Source: Bacteroidales bacterium UBA1392 (GTDB lineage: Bacteria > Bacteroidota > Bacteroidia > Bacteroidales > UBA932). Taken from it: 64,000 nucleotides of DNA. The number at the start of each line of letters is the position of its first letter. The stretch's first letter is position 1. This document shows, in pieces, positions 8,960-17,554 of the stretch. The notes below the pieces were generated by a model. That model did no database searches. It was given only the letters and a program-made list of their open reading frames with translations, and had not been told where the DNA came from. A program made the translations under genes and the position numbers. The stretch is from the NCBI GenBank assembly GCA_002305275.1, contig DBQO01000028.1, positions 4,430 through 68,429 on the forward strand, read 5' to 3'.

Positions 8960-11557
8960 ATGAAAATCCTCAGTACAATTATCAAAGCAACGATTGTTGC
9001 CGTTACCGCAATAATACTTACCTTCTGTACCTCTCCTGAAGTTCGTTTACAGGCTCTCACCGAGCGTGACCTTACAGAAAAGTTGGATTTGCTGGGATAC
9101 CACCCGGATTTTAAAACTCTGATGGAACTCTGTGCAACCGACCAGGAGCGTAATGCCATAAAATTCCTCTACGCATATATGCCGCTTGGCGATATTGCCG
9201 ATTATGACCCGGAACTATATATAGAGGGTGTCAGAAGTGCTTTTAAAGCTCGTGAAGAGATGCCTTGGGGCAGAACTGTACCTGATCTTCTCTTCAGGCA
9301 CTATGTCCTCCCGCTCAGAGTCAACAATGAGAATCTCGATTCGGCGAGGAGCGTTTTTTACCGCGAACTTAAGCCGAGAGTGGAGGGACTATCAATGTAC
9401 GATGCAGTGCTTGAAGTCAACCACTGGTGTCATGAAAAGGTGACATACACTCCGAGTGATGCCCGTACTTCAGCTCCACTGGCAACAATGCGTACCGCAT
9501 ACGGTCGTTGCGGTGAGGAGTCCACCTTTACCGTTACCGCTCTACGTGCCGTGGGGATCCCGGCGAGGCAGGTTTATACTCCGCGTTGGGCCCATACCGA
9601 TGACAATCATGCATGGGTTGAGGCCTGGGTGGATGGCGGGTGGCACTATCTTGGAGCTTGCGAGCCGGAAGCCCGTCTGGACGTAGCTTGGTTTAGTTCT
9701 ACTGCCCTGCGCGCTCTGCTGATGCATAATCGCACTTTTGGACGCTATTCCGGCAGCGAGGATGTGATACAGCATACCGATTGCTTTACAGAGATCAATG
9801 TGACTGCAAACTATACTGAGACAGAGCGTTTGGCTGTATGTGTAAAGGATTTGTCCGGTGCTGCGGTACAGGATGCCCTGGTAGAGTTTAAGATATACAA
9901 CTACGCAGAGTTTTACAGTGCGATAAAAGTCCTCTCCGATGCCCGTGGATGCGCCTCGGCAGTTCTCGGCAAGGGAGATGTACTGGTGTGGGCCTCCAAA
10001 GATGGTGCTTATGGATATGTCAGGGCGCGTGCGGGGGAAAAGGAGAGTGAAGTGACAATCATGCTTGATCATAAGATAGGGGATGTTTTTGAAGATGAAG
10101 TGGATATTGTACCTCCGGCTGAAGGGGATGTTCCTGTCGTGATATCTCTCGAAGAGAAAGCAGCCAACGATCTGCGTCATTCCTATGAGGATTCCCTTCG
10201 CAACAGTTATGTCTCTACCTTTGTCAAGCCTTCGGCCAATGATCCCGAAAATAGCTTTTTTGTGGCATCCAGAGGCAATTGGAGGGAAATCTACTCCTAT
10301 CTGGAGCAGATTAAATCGGGTAGTAAACCCCGTTATCGCGACGGTTTGCGTTTACTGAACCTCATTAGTGAAAAAGACCTGCGTGATACGCCTGCTGACG
10401 TACTTCTCGATCACCTGAATAACTTCTCAGGAGTGGAGGGAATGTATCCGCAGCAGCAGGAGATATGGTATCGTTACGTGTTAAATCCCCGGATTGGCAA
10501 TGAATTGCTTAAGAGCTGGAGAAGAGAATTCCGGACCATCGAACTCTCATTTACTCTGAGTTCGGGCAGGGATATTGCCGCTTATGTGCGAAATAACATA
10601 AAGGTTCTGGATCGCTATAATCCCCAGCGCATCCCAATTACTCCCCTGGGAGTACATTCCCTGAAAGCTGCCGATGCTTTATCTAGGGATTGTTATTTCG
10701 TGGCTCTCTGTCGCGCTCTTAACATCCCTGCAAGGATAGAGGAGATAAGTGGCAAGGTGCAGTACTATGATTCCGGATATTGGATAGATGCGGCTGCTGA
10801 GCTCTCTTCTGAAATTGTGGGTGAGCCTGAGGCTAAGAGGCCTTCCGGCTTCTTAATGATACAAGATAGTCCTCTTGACAATATTGACGATCCCAAATTT
10901 GAATCACATTTTACCATAGCTTTACTTGCAGACGGTCGTATAAATACTCTGAATTTCCGTGATAAAGAGGGTATAGAGGGGACAATGAGTGTACGAAATG
11001 TCTTCAAAGAGCCGGTAGAGCTGGATTGTGGCAGCTATTTGATGACCACGGGTACGCGAATGGCCAGCGGTAAGGTTCTCTCCAAAATGCATTTCTTTAA
11101 TATAGAGGAGGGTGGTACGACTACCATCGATCTTCGTTTAAGGGAAGATGATGACGATTTGCAGGTGCTTGGCAGTTTTTACGCTGATCCTTTGTTGCCG
11201 TTAACCGGCAGGGGAATCTATATTCTTGCATTTGTAAGGCCCTCCCATGAACCAAGTGACCATATTATTCGTGCACTCTTTGCTCACGATTGGAGCATCC
11301 CTGTGATATTATTTTTTAAGTCTGAATGGGAAATGTCCCGATTAAATATGGATATGTTTCCTCAGATACCTCATAAGGTCTCCTTTGCCACCGATGACAA
11401 CAACATTTTGACAGCCATTTGCGATGCGATGAAACTGGACCCCAGGCATCTCAAAATGCCTTTTGTGGTGATGGCGGATAGCTTCGGAAGAATTTTCCTG
11501 ACCTACGACGGCTACTCGACCACCCTACTTGATCAGCTTTTAAAAGCAGAGCGGTAG
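8960..11557 (+). CDS. Transglutaminase-like domain lipoprotein
   Basis: 865 residues. A lipoprotein signal ends in ILTFC (Cys at about residue 23). The transglutaminase-like core has its Cys in GRCGEES (C184) and its His in DNHAWVEAW (H217), followed by GACEPE, which supplies the acidic residue in this family. A beta-sandwich-like section follows (about 275-375), then a second region with AADALSRDCYFVALCRALNIPARIE-type spacing that resembles a degenerate second transglutaminase domain (about 570-620), and a C-terminal part (about 740-865) that looks like a thioredoxin-type fold without a CxxC. Likely an outer-membrane-anchored peptidase or amidase acting in the periplasm; substrate unknown. 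Confidence 0.8.
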   Translation: MKILSTIIKATIVAVTAIILTFCTSPEVRLQALTERDLTEKLDLLGYHPDFKTLMELCATDQERNAIKFLYAYMPLGDIADYDPELYIEGVRSAFKAREEMPWGRTVPDLLFRHYVLPLRVNNENLDSARSVFYRELKPRVEGLSMYDAVLEVNHWCHEKVTYTPSDARTSAPLATMRTAYGRCGEESTFTVTALRAVGIPARQVYTPRWAHTDDNHAWVEAWVDGGWHYLGACEPEARLDVAWFSSTALRALLMHNRTFGRYSGSEDVIQHTDCFTEINVTANYTETERLAVCVKDLSGAAVQDALVEFKIYNYAEFYSAIKVLSDARGCASAVLGKGDVLVWASKDGAYGYVRARAGEKESEVTIMLDHKIGDVFEDEVDIVPPAEGDVPVVISLEEKAANDLRHSYEDSLRNSYVSTFVKPSANDPENSFFVASRGNWREIYSYLEQIKSGSKPRYRDGLRLLNLISEKDLRDTPADVLLDHLNNFSGVEGMYPQQQEIWYRYVLNPRIGNELLKSWRREFRTIELSFTLSSGRDIAAYVRNNIKVLDRYNPQRIPITPLGVHSLKAADALSRDCYFVALCRALNIPARIEEISGKVQYYDSGYWIDAAAELSSEIVGEPEAKRPSGFLMIQDSPLDNIDDPKFESHFTIALLADGRINTLNFRDKEGIEGTMSVRNVFKEPVELDCGSYLMTTGTRMASGKVLSKMHFFNIEEGGTTTIDLRLREDDDDLQVLGSFYADPLLPLTGRGIYILAFVRPSHEPSDHIIRALFAHDWSIPVILFFKSEWEMSRLNMDMFPQIPHKVSFATDDNNILTAICDAMKLDPRHLKMPFVVMADSFGRIFLTYDGYSTTLLDQLLKAER

Positions 11558-11584
11558 TGTTACGGGTTACTTATAGGTTGTAAC

Positions 11585-11616
11585 AAAAACCCCGAAAGTT
11601 TTTTTGGCTTTCGGGG
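11585..11616 (-). terminator. Rho-independent terminator of the ior / beta-helix operon
   Basis: A perfect 9-bp stem, CCCCGAAAG (11590-11598) with CTTTCGGGG (11608-11616), has a 9-nt loop. Read on the minus strand it is followed by a run of T. It lies just beyond the stop of the beta-helix gene and may also work for the transglutaminase gene on the other strand. Confidence 0.9.
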
Positions 11617-11639
11617 CTTAAATTGCTTATTTATTCTGT

Positions 11640-13064
11640 TTATTTTTTCGCGTTGCTCGGAATTTGTGCTCCGTAACCCTCAACTGCACCGAAGAATTTT
11701 AGTGCATCTTCGAAGGGATATCTATTTGCAAACATGGAAGCGGAAGAGTCTATGGTACCCTGCATATTCATTCCCATTGCTTGACGGAAAACATTGGCAC
11801 CTGAGTTGGGATCGAAATTGGTCCTCTCATTATATGCAGCTTCGATAAAGCCTTTGAGGTAGGGTTCATTGAGGGCGCCGTTGAAAATAGAGGGATCGGA
11901 TACGGACTTGTTGCCGGAAACCTCTGCCAATTGCTCCACGTCGTCAAAGTCTTTTACCCATACTCTTAGGAACATACCGCCTCCCGGGAGACAGATGTCA
12001 GCCTGTTTGTTGAGGAAGAAAAGCGAGTTTTCGCAAGTCGTTATCTTCTCACGCTCCCTGGCGGCATTGCTGTCAATGCGGCAGCGGTCAAGTCCCGAGA
12101 AAATGCTGCACCCGATAATATTGTGATCCAGGTAGCTGTGTACACCGTTCATATAACGATAGCCGTAACCCATATCAGCCATATCTTTAAGACGCGACCA
12201 GGTGAAAAGGACTGTGTTATTTGTGAATTTTACCTCACTATACTCTGTTGCATAGCTTCCTGATACCTCTACGGCAGCCATACGGATATTGATGAAAATG
12301 CAGTTGTCAACCTCCATTTTGCCCTTGAACATACCCCTTATACCATAGTTGGGGCTATTGACGAATGCGGTGTTGCGGATCTTTATATCGTAAGTGGGGT
12401 TGTCGAGATATATCAGAGCTGTCTCGGTGGTATATACCTTCTCTTGTAAATTAGCCCCGCCGATACCTGCAGTACCGATAGGCTGCATCATAGGGCTTTC
12501 TACTCCCTCAGGCTTGCCTTTGCCGGCAGGATTGTAGGCAACAGAGTTACCTCTGTCAATAAGTAGGCCGTCAATCACCACTTCACCACCACTTGTGCCT
12601 TTTATCTGGATGGTACCTCCACCCTTTGCAGTACCATTGGAGGTAGCATCCGGCTGTACCATTGTGCGATATTTGAGAATATCTCTGCTGGAGAAATCAT
12701 CGGAATAGCCTCCATAGATGCTTATAGGTTTATCAATAATTATATTGCCGGAGTTGAGCATTCCGAAATAATTGCCCTGTGCCACAAGAATAACGTCCCC
12801 AGGCTTTGCATTGTCGATAGCTTTCTGGAGATTCTTGTATGGCTTAGCCTTGCTGCCGTCATTTCTGTTTGAGCCTGTCAGCCCACTGACATGGATGGCA
12901 TTTCCGCTACTGAAAATAGGGTTGTTTCTGTTCTCTTTGTTGTCGGATTTTGCTTCGCTTGAAATGGCTTCTTTGGCTTTGTTGAGCAAACCGCCCAGTC
13001 TGCCTTGTCCCATTGCAGTAGTAGTGACTGCAACTGCAAGGAGTAGTGTCAAAATTTTTTTCAT
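11640..13064 (-). CDS. Secreted parallel beta-helix protein (DUF1565-like)
   Basis: 474 residues with a signal peptide (ending near TTAMGQ, residue 20). After a polar linker comes VSGLTGSNRNDGSKAKPYKN and LQKAIDNAKPGDVILVAQGNY, the usual opening of DUF1565/right-handed beta-helix domains, then repeats such as ISIYGGYSDD, GGTIQIKG and VVIDGLLIDRG. Such folds bind or cleave polysaccharides, or act as surface scaffolds; no catalytic residues can be identified here. The gene begins 31 bp after iorB on the same strand, so it is probably in the iorAB transcript, which is an unusual partner. Confidence 0.75.
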   Translation of the reverse strand: MKKILTLLLAVAVTTTAMGQGRLGGLLNKAKEAISSEAKSDNKENRNNPIFSSGNAIHVSGLTGSNRNDGSKAKPYKNLQKAIDNAKPGDVILVAQGNYFGMLNSGNIIIDKPISIYGGYSDDFSSRDILKYRTMVQPDATSNGTAKGGGTIQIKGTSGGEVVIDGLLIDRGNSVAYNPAGKGKPEGVESPMMQPIGTAGIGGANLQEKVYTTETALIYLDNPTYDIKIRNTAFVNSPNYGIRGMFKGKMEVDNCIFINIRMAAVEVSGSYATEYSEVKFTNNTVLFTWSRLKDMADMGYGYRYMNGVHSYLDHNIIGCSIFSGLDRCRIDSNAAREREKITTCENSLFFLNKQADICLPGGGMFLRVWVKDFDDVEQLAEVSGNKSVSDPSIFNGALNEPYLKGFIEAAYNERTNFDPNSGANVFRQAMGMNMQGTIDSSASMFANRYPFEDALKFFGAVEGYGAQIPSNAKK

Positions 13065-13095
13065 AAATGTATTTAATTAAAATTGGATTTTTTTA

Positions 13096-13668
13096 TTAAA
13101 ATGCGGCACTTTGGCCCGCCTTGAAAGCTTTTATGTTAGCCTCCACGATATCTTCTCCCTTGTTGGAAAATATTCTGCGAATACCCTCCTCAAATTTTTG
13201 AGTTTCCATCCCCAAAAGGTGACTGCATGCTCCAAGGAGGACAATGTTGGCTCCACGGGGGTTGCCCACATCACGTGCAATACTCTCCACATCCACCATT
13301 ATTTTGTTGTTTATTTTTTGGAATTCCTCCATTATAGACTCTATGGAGGGATAGTTGGGAATATTGACAAACGGAGTGGTACTGCTTACAATCCAACCCT
13401 CTTTGGAGAGCCAGGGAAGGTATCTTAGCGCCTCCATCGGTTCAAGCGAAATGATTATGTCCGCACAACCTTTCGGAATCAGATCCGAAGCAATCGGGTT
13501 GGAACTTATGCGGAGGTTGGACTGCACGTCACCACCTCTTTGGCTCATACCGTGGACTTCAGCTTGTTTGATGTGCAAACCCTCTTTGAGGGCTGCTTCT
13601 CCGATTACGGCGGCGATGGAGAGGATCCCTTGTCCTCCCACGCCGGCAAGTATTATATCTTTTTTCAT
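13096..13668 (-). CDS. iorB: Indolepyruvate ferredoxin oxidoreductase, beta subunit
   Basis: 190 residues of the gamma-type pyruvate:ferredoxin oxidoreductase domain: ILAGVGGQGILSIAAVIGEA at residues 5-24, EVHGMSQRGGDVQSNLR, and ANIVLLGACSHLLGM. With IorA it oxidatively decarboxylates aryl pyruvates, made by transamination of Trp, Phe and Tyr, to aryl-acetyl-CoA while reducing ferredoxin. Its ATG overlaps the iorA stop by 4 bp, so the two are translationally coupled. Confidence 0.9.
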   Translation of the reverse strand: MKKDIILAGVGGQGILSIAAVIGEAALKEGLHIKQAEVHGMSQRGGDVQSNLRISSNPIASDLIPKGCADIIISLEPMEALRYLPWLSKEGWIVSSTTPFVNIPNYPSIESIMEEFQKINNKIMVDVESIARDVGNPRGANIVLLGACSHLLGMETQKFEEGIRRIFSNKGEDIVEANIKAFKAGQSAAF

Positions 13669-15269
13669 TGTTTCTTCTCTTTGTTTCGTTTAGCAGTCTG
13701 AATGCATTCCCTCCGGGGAATAATTACCGAAAGCCCCTCGTATTCTATCTCTTCGCGAATGATTCGCGTGATCTCCTCCATATTCTTTCGCAAAGGTATA
13801 ACGGTACGAATGTGGGCGGGGTCAACTCCCACAGCAGCACAAATAGCCTCCAGTTTACCTGTACCCGTAGAATCTTGTCCTCCTGTCATACCGGCAGTAA
13901 GGTTATCGGATATTACTACCACAATATTGGCATTGACATAGGCGGCGTCAAGCAAACCGGTTATACCCGAGTGAGTGAATGTGGAGTCGCCGATTACCGC
14001 TATACTGGGCCATAACCCCGCATCTGCTGCTCCTCTGGCAACGGTTATGGAGGATCCCATATCTATGCAGGAACTGATGGCCCTAAATGGGGGCAGTGCT
14101 CCGAGGGTATAGCAGCCTATATCGCTGAAGACCTTGTGATTAGGGTAATCCGCCAACACTTCGTTGAGTGCGGTATAAACATCTCTATGCCCGCAACCCT
14201 GGCAAAGTGCGGGAGGCCTTGGCACTACCACGCTGCTCGGTTGGTGAGTATCATGTGCCGGCAGGCCAAGAGCCGCTCTGACTGAGTTCGGATTGAGTTC
14301 CCCAACCCTCGGCAGGTCTCCACTTAAGCGTCCCATCACTTTAACCGGAGTGGGTAGGATACCTTTTATCTGCTCTTCAAGCAGCGGCTGTCCCTCCTCA
14401 ATGACAAGGATCGAGTTGCATTCTGAGGCCATTTTGCGAATCAGATCAGACGGTGCCGGATATTGTGAAATCTTTAGAATCGGATGTTGATAGTTCATCC
14501 CGACATTCTCTCTAAGATAGTTGTACGCAATTCCACAAGCAATTACTCCGAGGCTCTTGTCGGGAGCGTCGAAAAAACGGTTCCAACCCTCCTTCGATGC
14601 GCCTATTCGCTCAAGTTCTTCATAACCGGATATCACCTTAGGATATTTGCGGCGCGCATTGGCAGGAAGCAATATCCACGAAGAGGGGTCTTTGGGAAAT
14701 GAGAGTTCTTTTTTGCGGGGGGTGGGACTCTTATCCACCTCAACCACTGCCCTCGAGTGAGCCATTCTGGTGGTAAGTCTCATCATCACAGGGATATTGT
14801 TCTCCTCCGAGAGACGAAAGCCATACTCCATCATATCGTAGGCCTCCTGTTGGTCGGAGGGCTCCAGTATGGGAATAAAGGCAAATTTCCCATAAAAGCG
14901 GCTGTCCTGCTCATTCTGAGAAGAGTGCATCGAAGGGTCGTCCGCAACCACCACTATCACTCCTCCATTGACGCCTGTAATTGCGGAATTAACGAAGGCA
15001 TCCGCAGCTACATTCAAACCTACGTGCTTCATACATACAAGGGCGCGCTGTCCAACATAAGAGACACCAAGGGCTGTCTCCATCGCTGTCTTCTCATTGG
15101 TACACCATGTGCTGTGGATACCGGCTTTGCGTGCCGTCTCACTCTCCTGAATGTACTCAGTAATCTCGGTTGAGGGTGTACCGGGATAGGCATAAACCCC
15201 GGTTATACCGGCATTTATCGCTCCCAGCGCCACGGCTTCATCACCCAAAAGCAATTTTTTAACTTTCAT
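13665..15269 (-). CDS. iorA: Indolepyruvate ferredoxin oxidoreductase, alpha subunit (no C-terminal ferredoxin domain)
   Basis: 534 residues. The N-terminal part (LLLGDEAVALGAINAGITG, YAYPGTPSTEI) is the pyrimidine-binding domain; the C-terminal half carries the TPP-binding domain with CQGCGHRDVY, SDIGCYTLGALPP, GDSTFTHSGITGLLDA and DNLTAGMTGGQDSTGTG. The classical archaeal IorA is about 600-650 residues and ends in a two-cluster [4Fe-4S] ferredoxin domain; here the chain ends soon after VIIPRRECI with a Lys-rich tail, so no cluster-binding Cys motif is present. Electrons must leave through another protein. Minus-strand -7 box TAAGTTTG at 15304 to 15297 lies just upstream. Confidence 0.9.
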   Translation of the reverse strand: MKVKKLLLGDEAVALGAINAGITGVYAYPGTPSTEITEYIQESETARKAGIHSTWCTNEKTAMETALGVSYVGQRALVCMKHVGLNVAADAFVNSAITGVNGGVIVVVADDPSMHSSQNEQDSRFYGKFAFIPILEPSDQQEAYDMMEYGFRLSEENNIPVMMRLTTRMAHSRAVVEVDKSPTPRKKELSFPKDPSSWILLPANARRKYPKVISGYEELERIGASKEGWNRFFDAPDKSLGVIACGIAYNYLRENVGMNYQHPILKISQYPAPSDLIRKMASECNSILVIEEGQPLLEEQIKGILPTPVKVMGRLSGDLPRVGELNPNSVRAALGLPAHDTHQPSSVVVPRPPALCQGCGHRDVYTALNEVLADYPNHKVFSDIGCYTLGALPPFRAISSCIDMGSSITVARGAADAGLWPSIAVIGDSTFTHSGITGLLDAAYVNANIVVVISDNLTAGMTGGQDSTGTGKLEAICAAVGVDPAHIRTVIPLRKNMEEITRIIREEIEYEGLSVIIPRRECIQTAKRNKEKKQ

Positions 15270-15602
15270 TATTCATCTATTTTCATTCAATGCTCGCAAA
15301 CTTACAAAAAAACTTCAAATTTTATTCCGGTCCTAATAAAATTCAAGACCACTTACCTATCTTTATGTAGATATTTGCCTTTCATAAGGCAATTGTATTA
15401 TATTGTACAGAGGTACCAGTCTCAAAAAGGGTCTATGTGTGAAAAAGGTATATTGTCTTGACCTACACAAATATAGTGTTTTTGTGTGCATTATCGATGA
15501 AAGTAGAGTTTTTACCAGGAGATGAAACAAAAAAGGTTGGGACTTTGTATAGCCCCAACCCAATTCTCAAGTCGGAACAATCCGGCAATATGCCCGGTCA
15601 AA
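15270..15602. other. Intergenic region between iorA and the fimbrillin-like gene
   Basis: 333 bp without a supported gene. It holds the predicted iorA -7 box (15297-15304, minus strand) and the terminator of the fimbrillin-like gene (15524-15561). Short open frames on both strands here (for example 15363-15563) have no recognisable content. Confidence 0.6.
15524..15561 (-). terminator. Rho-independent terminator after the fimbrillin-like gene
   Basis: GGTTGGG (15535-15541) pairs with CCCAACC (15554-15560), with a 12-nt loop. On the minus strand the hairpin is followed by six T and then GTTTC. Its intact state suggests that the locus is, or recently was, transcribed through to the end despite the internal stop. 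Confidence 0.9.
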
Positions 15603-17120
15603 TCAATTCCGAGACACCAGACGAATGGGAAGAGCGTAGGTCTTGAAGGCGTTGTCGTCGCTGTGGGCGAATCCGCTGTAGAAGTATATGTCCTTAACTG
15701 TGTCGCTATCGAGCTCCGTGTACGACCAGTATACGCCGGTCGTGCCTTGGCCTAGGAGCGTGCCACTGGGAAAACGCCACCCCGCCGCCGGGAACAGGCG
15801 CGAAAACACACCAGCACCATTCCAAACGACATTCTTTACCTGGTCTATCGTGTATGGTGTAGCGGTTAACTGCATATCGACCACCATTCGGGCATTCGGA
15901 TTATTTGCACTCATATTCTCCGTCCGGTAACGAGCTATCGCGTATAAAGTCGGGTTGGATTGGCTCGTGTAGGTAAACGTGGCGTAAACCACGTTGCCGA
16001 CATTGTCAAAAGTACCGCCCATGGTATAATTTTTACCGCCAATAGTTACAGCCGCGCCACTGAGAGTACGAGTACCGCTACCGCTGAAATATACATAATC
16101 GCTCGATTCCGGGATAATGGCTCGCCACTCTTGGATAGTGGGCGGATAGTAGCTCTTATCGTTAAGCGTGGCCGGATTGGTATTGTACGCTGTCATGGCG
16201 TCACTCCAGTTAAAGAGGTATAGCCCTGAGGCGTCGTGACCTGTCTCGAACGTGCCGTTAAGGTCTGACATGTTATGCTCGGCAAAGTAGCTGAGCGGGT
16301 TGATCATCTCTTTCCAACCGGTGGTCACTGTACCCGTGTATCGACTGCCTGCGCTATAGGTCTTCGCGGTTGAAACCTGTGCACCCCACTTGTACGATTT
16401 GTTGCCTGACAAAGTTATACTCACCGTTCCACCTGCAACGATTCCGGTCACAACGGTGGGATTGAAAGCTATGTAAGCGGTCAGATCGTTTTTGTCGGCA
16501 GAGAATGTGACATTTGTTACATCAAGCTACACGGGTTTGAAGACTCCCGTTGCAGTCTCTACCGTGTAAATCAGTTGATCCAGTTCTCCAACCTGTTGCG
16601 GGATGCCACTAATATCCAATTTAAGTATGCTGCTCTTCAAGGTCAGGGAAAAGGTTTGATTGATAGGGTTGGGTATTTCGTCGAACAGGAGCAGTTTGTT
16701 TTTGAGATGTCCCCTCGTACCGTCTCCATCCTGGCTCTGTTGCCAGAAGTCGGCGGCCAAAGGATTCATATTGCCGTTACCATCCAGTGTAATGATATTG
16801 CCGGGATAATAGGCTTTGTAGGTAGTAGCATCTACTACCGGAGTCCCCGTAAATTTATTACCGGTTCCCGAATAGTTAAAAACCTGGCTCCCTTTAAAAG
16901 TTGCACCGTCATATCCGGCAAGCAGGATTTGATCGCCGGTCTCCCAAGTAAGTGCATTATTGCCAGTTTCACCGTTGTATGCCACACGGGTTTCCGCCGG
17001 AATATTTACGCTTATTGTCACGATCTTTTCCCCTTCCTTCTCAGGCTTGGGAATAGGCTCAAGCGTACAGTTTGCCACCGATAGGGTTAGTAGTGGGATA
17101 ATAAAAAGTTTGAATTTCAT
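15603..17120 (-). pseudogene. Fimbrillin-like / FISUMP lipoprotein interrupted by one in-frame TAG
   Basis: One frame runs from the ATG at 17120 to 15603 (506 codons including stops) and is broken only by TAG at 16529-16527. Part 1 (197 residues) has a lipoprotein signal (LSVANC, Cys about 18), then ITVSVNIPAETR-like sequence and ALTWETGDQILLAGYDG, typical of the fimbrillin/Mfa-like family. Part 2, read in the same frame after the stop (LDVTNVTFSADKNDL onward), continues the beta-sandwich domain and ends in a FISUMP-like domain: PPTIQEWRAIIP, GWRFPSGTLL, VYWSYTELDS and PIRLVSRN. A GTG at 16451 could only start a signal-less fragment. Either a recent nonsense mutation, a sequencing error, or readthrough. 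TAG ends other genes here normally, so general recoding is unlikely. A normal product would be a surface or pilus-like lipoprotein. Confidence 0.8.
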
Positions 17121-17160
17121 ATCTATGCGTATTTATTAATTGCTTATTGTTGAGAATAAA

Positions 17161-17188
17161 CGGCCAATGGCCAACAGCTGATAGCCGA
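17161..17188. repeat. Short degenerate heptamer stretch
   Basis: Four 7-bp units, CGGCCAA TGGCCAA CAGCTGA TAGCCGA, match the TTGGCCG/TTGGCTN part of the array at 7564-7718 when read on the minus strand. Too short to be certain on its own. Confidence 0.5.
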
Positions 17189-17293
17189 TACAAACTGAAG
17201 GATTCGGTTGCTACTGACAAAAGAATATACTGTCAGCTCCTATCAGGCTAACAAAACATGAAAGTTGGTTAGAAAAGTTACTAATTTCCGCGT

Positions 17294-17303
17294 GGGGGGG
17301 GGG
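17294..17303. repeat. Homopolymeric G10 tract
   Basis: Ten consecutive G on the plus strand (C on the minus strand), 174 bp upstream of the fimbrillin-like ATG, inside its predicted leader. Long G/C runs are rare in this window. Confidence 0.95.
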
Positions 17304-17433
17304 TGCTAAATATCTCTATATCAGGAAGATAAAGCGAGCCTTCGGACGATTGCCCGAAGAGATGTAAGGCTGTATTAAGTTGTTGTGTACTCATAGATAA
17401 AGTTATCCGTTGATCTATTTGAGTCTTAGAAGG

Positions 17434-17463
17434 CAAAGTTAAATAAAAAAATAAAACGACAAA
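17434..17463 (-). promoter_or_regulatory. Predicted promoter of the fimbrillin-like gene
   Basis: Minus-strand TAACTTTG (17441 to 17434) with TTTG (17463 to 17460) 18 bp further upstream fits the Bacteroidota -7/-33 pattern. Transcription would begin near 17428, leaving an unusually long leader. Confidence 0.45.
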
Positions 17464-17554
17464 ATATCGAGGTAAAAAAATCTAACTCATAACTTGGTAC
17501 CCGGAACTCAAAAAAAATAATTATCTTTGAAAGATCACAAAAATCAGCAAACGG

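Larger units (their letters stand above)
17121..17554. other. Upstream region of the fimbrillin-like gene, shared with the yhcG-like gene
   Basis: 434 bp without a gene. From the fimbrillin-like side it holds a short heptamer-phased stretch (17161-17188), a G10 tract (17294-17303), a small hairpin CTTCGG/CCGAAG (17340-17345 with 17354-17359), and a predicted minus-strand promoter (17434-17463) that would give a leader of about 300 nt. On the plus strand TATCTTTG (17522-17529) is the likely -7 box of the gene at 17555. Confidence 0.6.

Noticed and set aside
15363..15563. Small gene on the minus strand in the iorA upstream region
   Set aside because: It covers the terminator hairpin at 15524-15561 and has no recognisable protein features.
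15603..17120. Genome-wide recoding of TAG to a sense codon as an explanation of the fimbrillin-like gene
   Set aside because: TAG ends other intact genes here at the expected length (for example the M16 peptidase at 7560, the DUF2147-like gene at 8152 and dpp11 at 29757).
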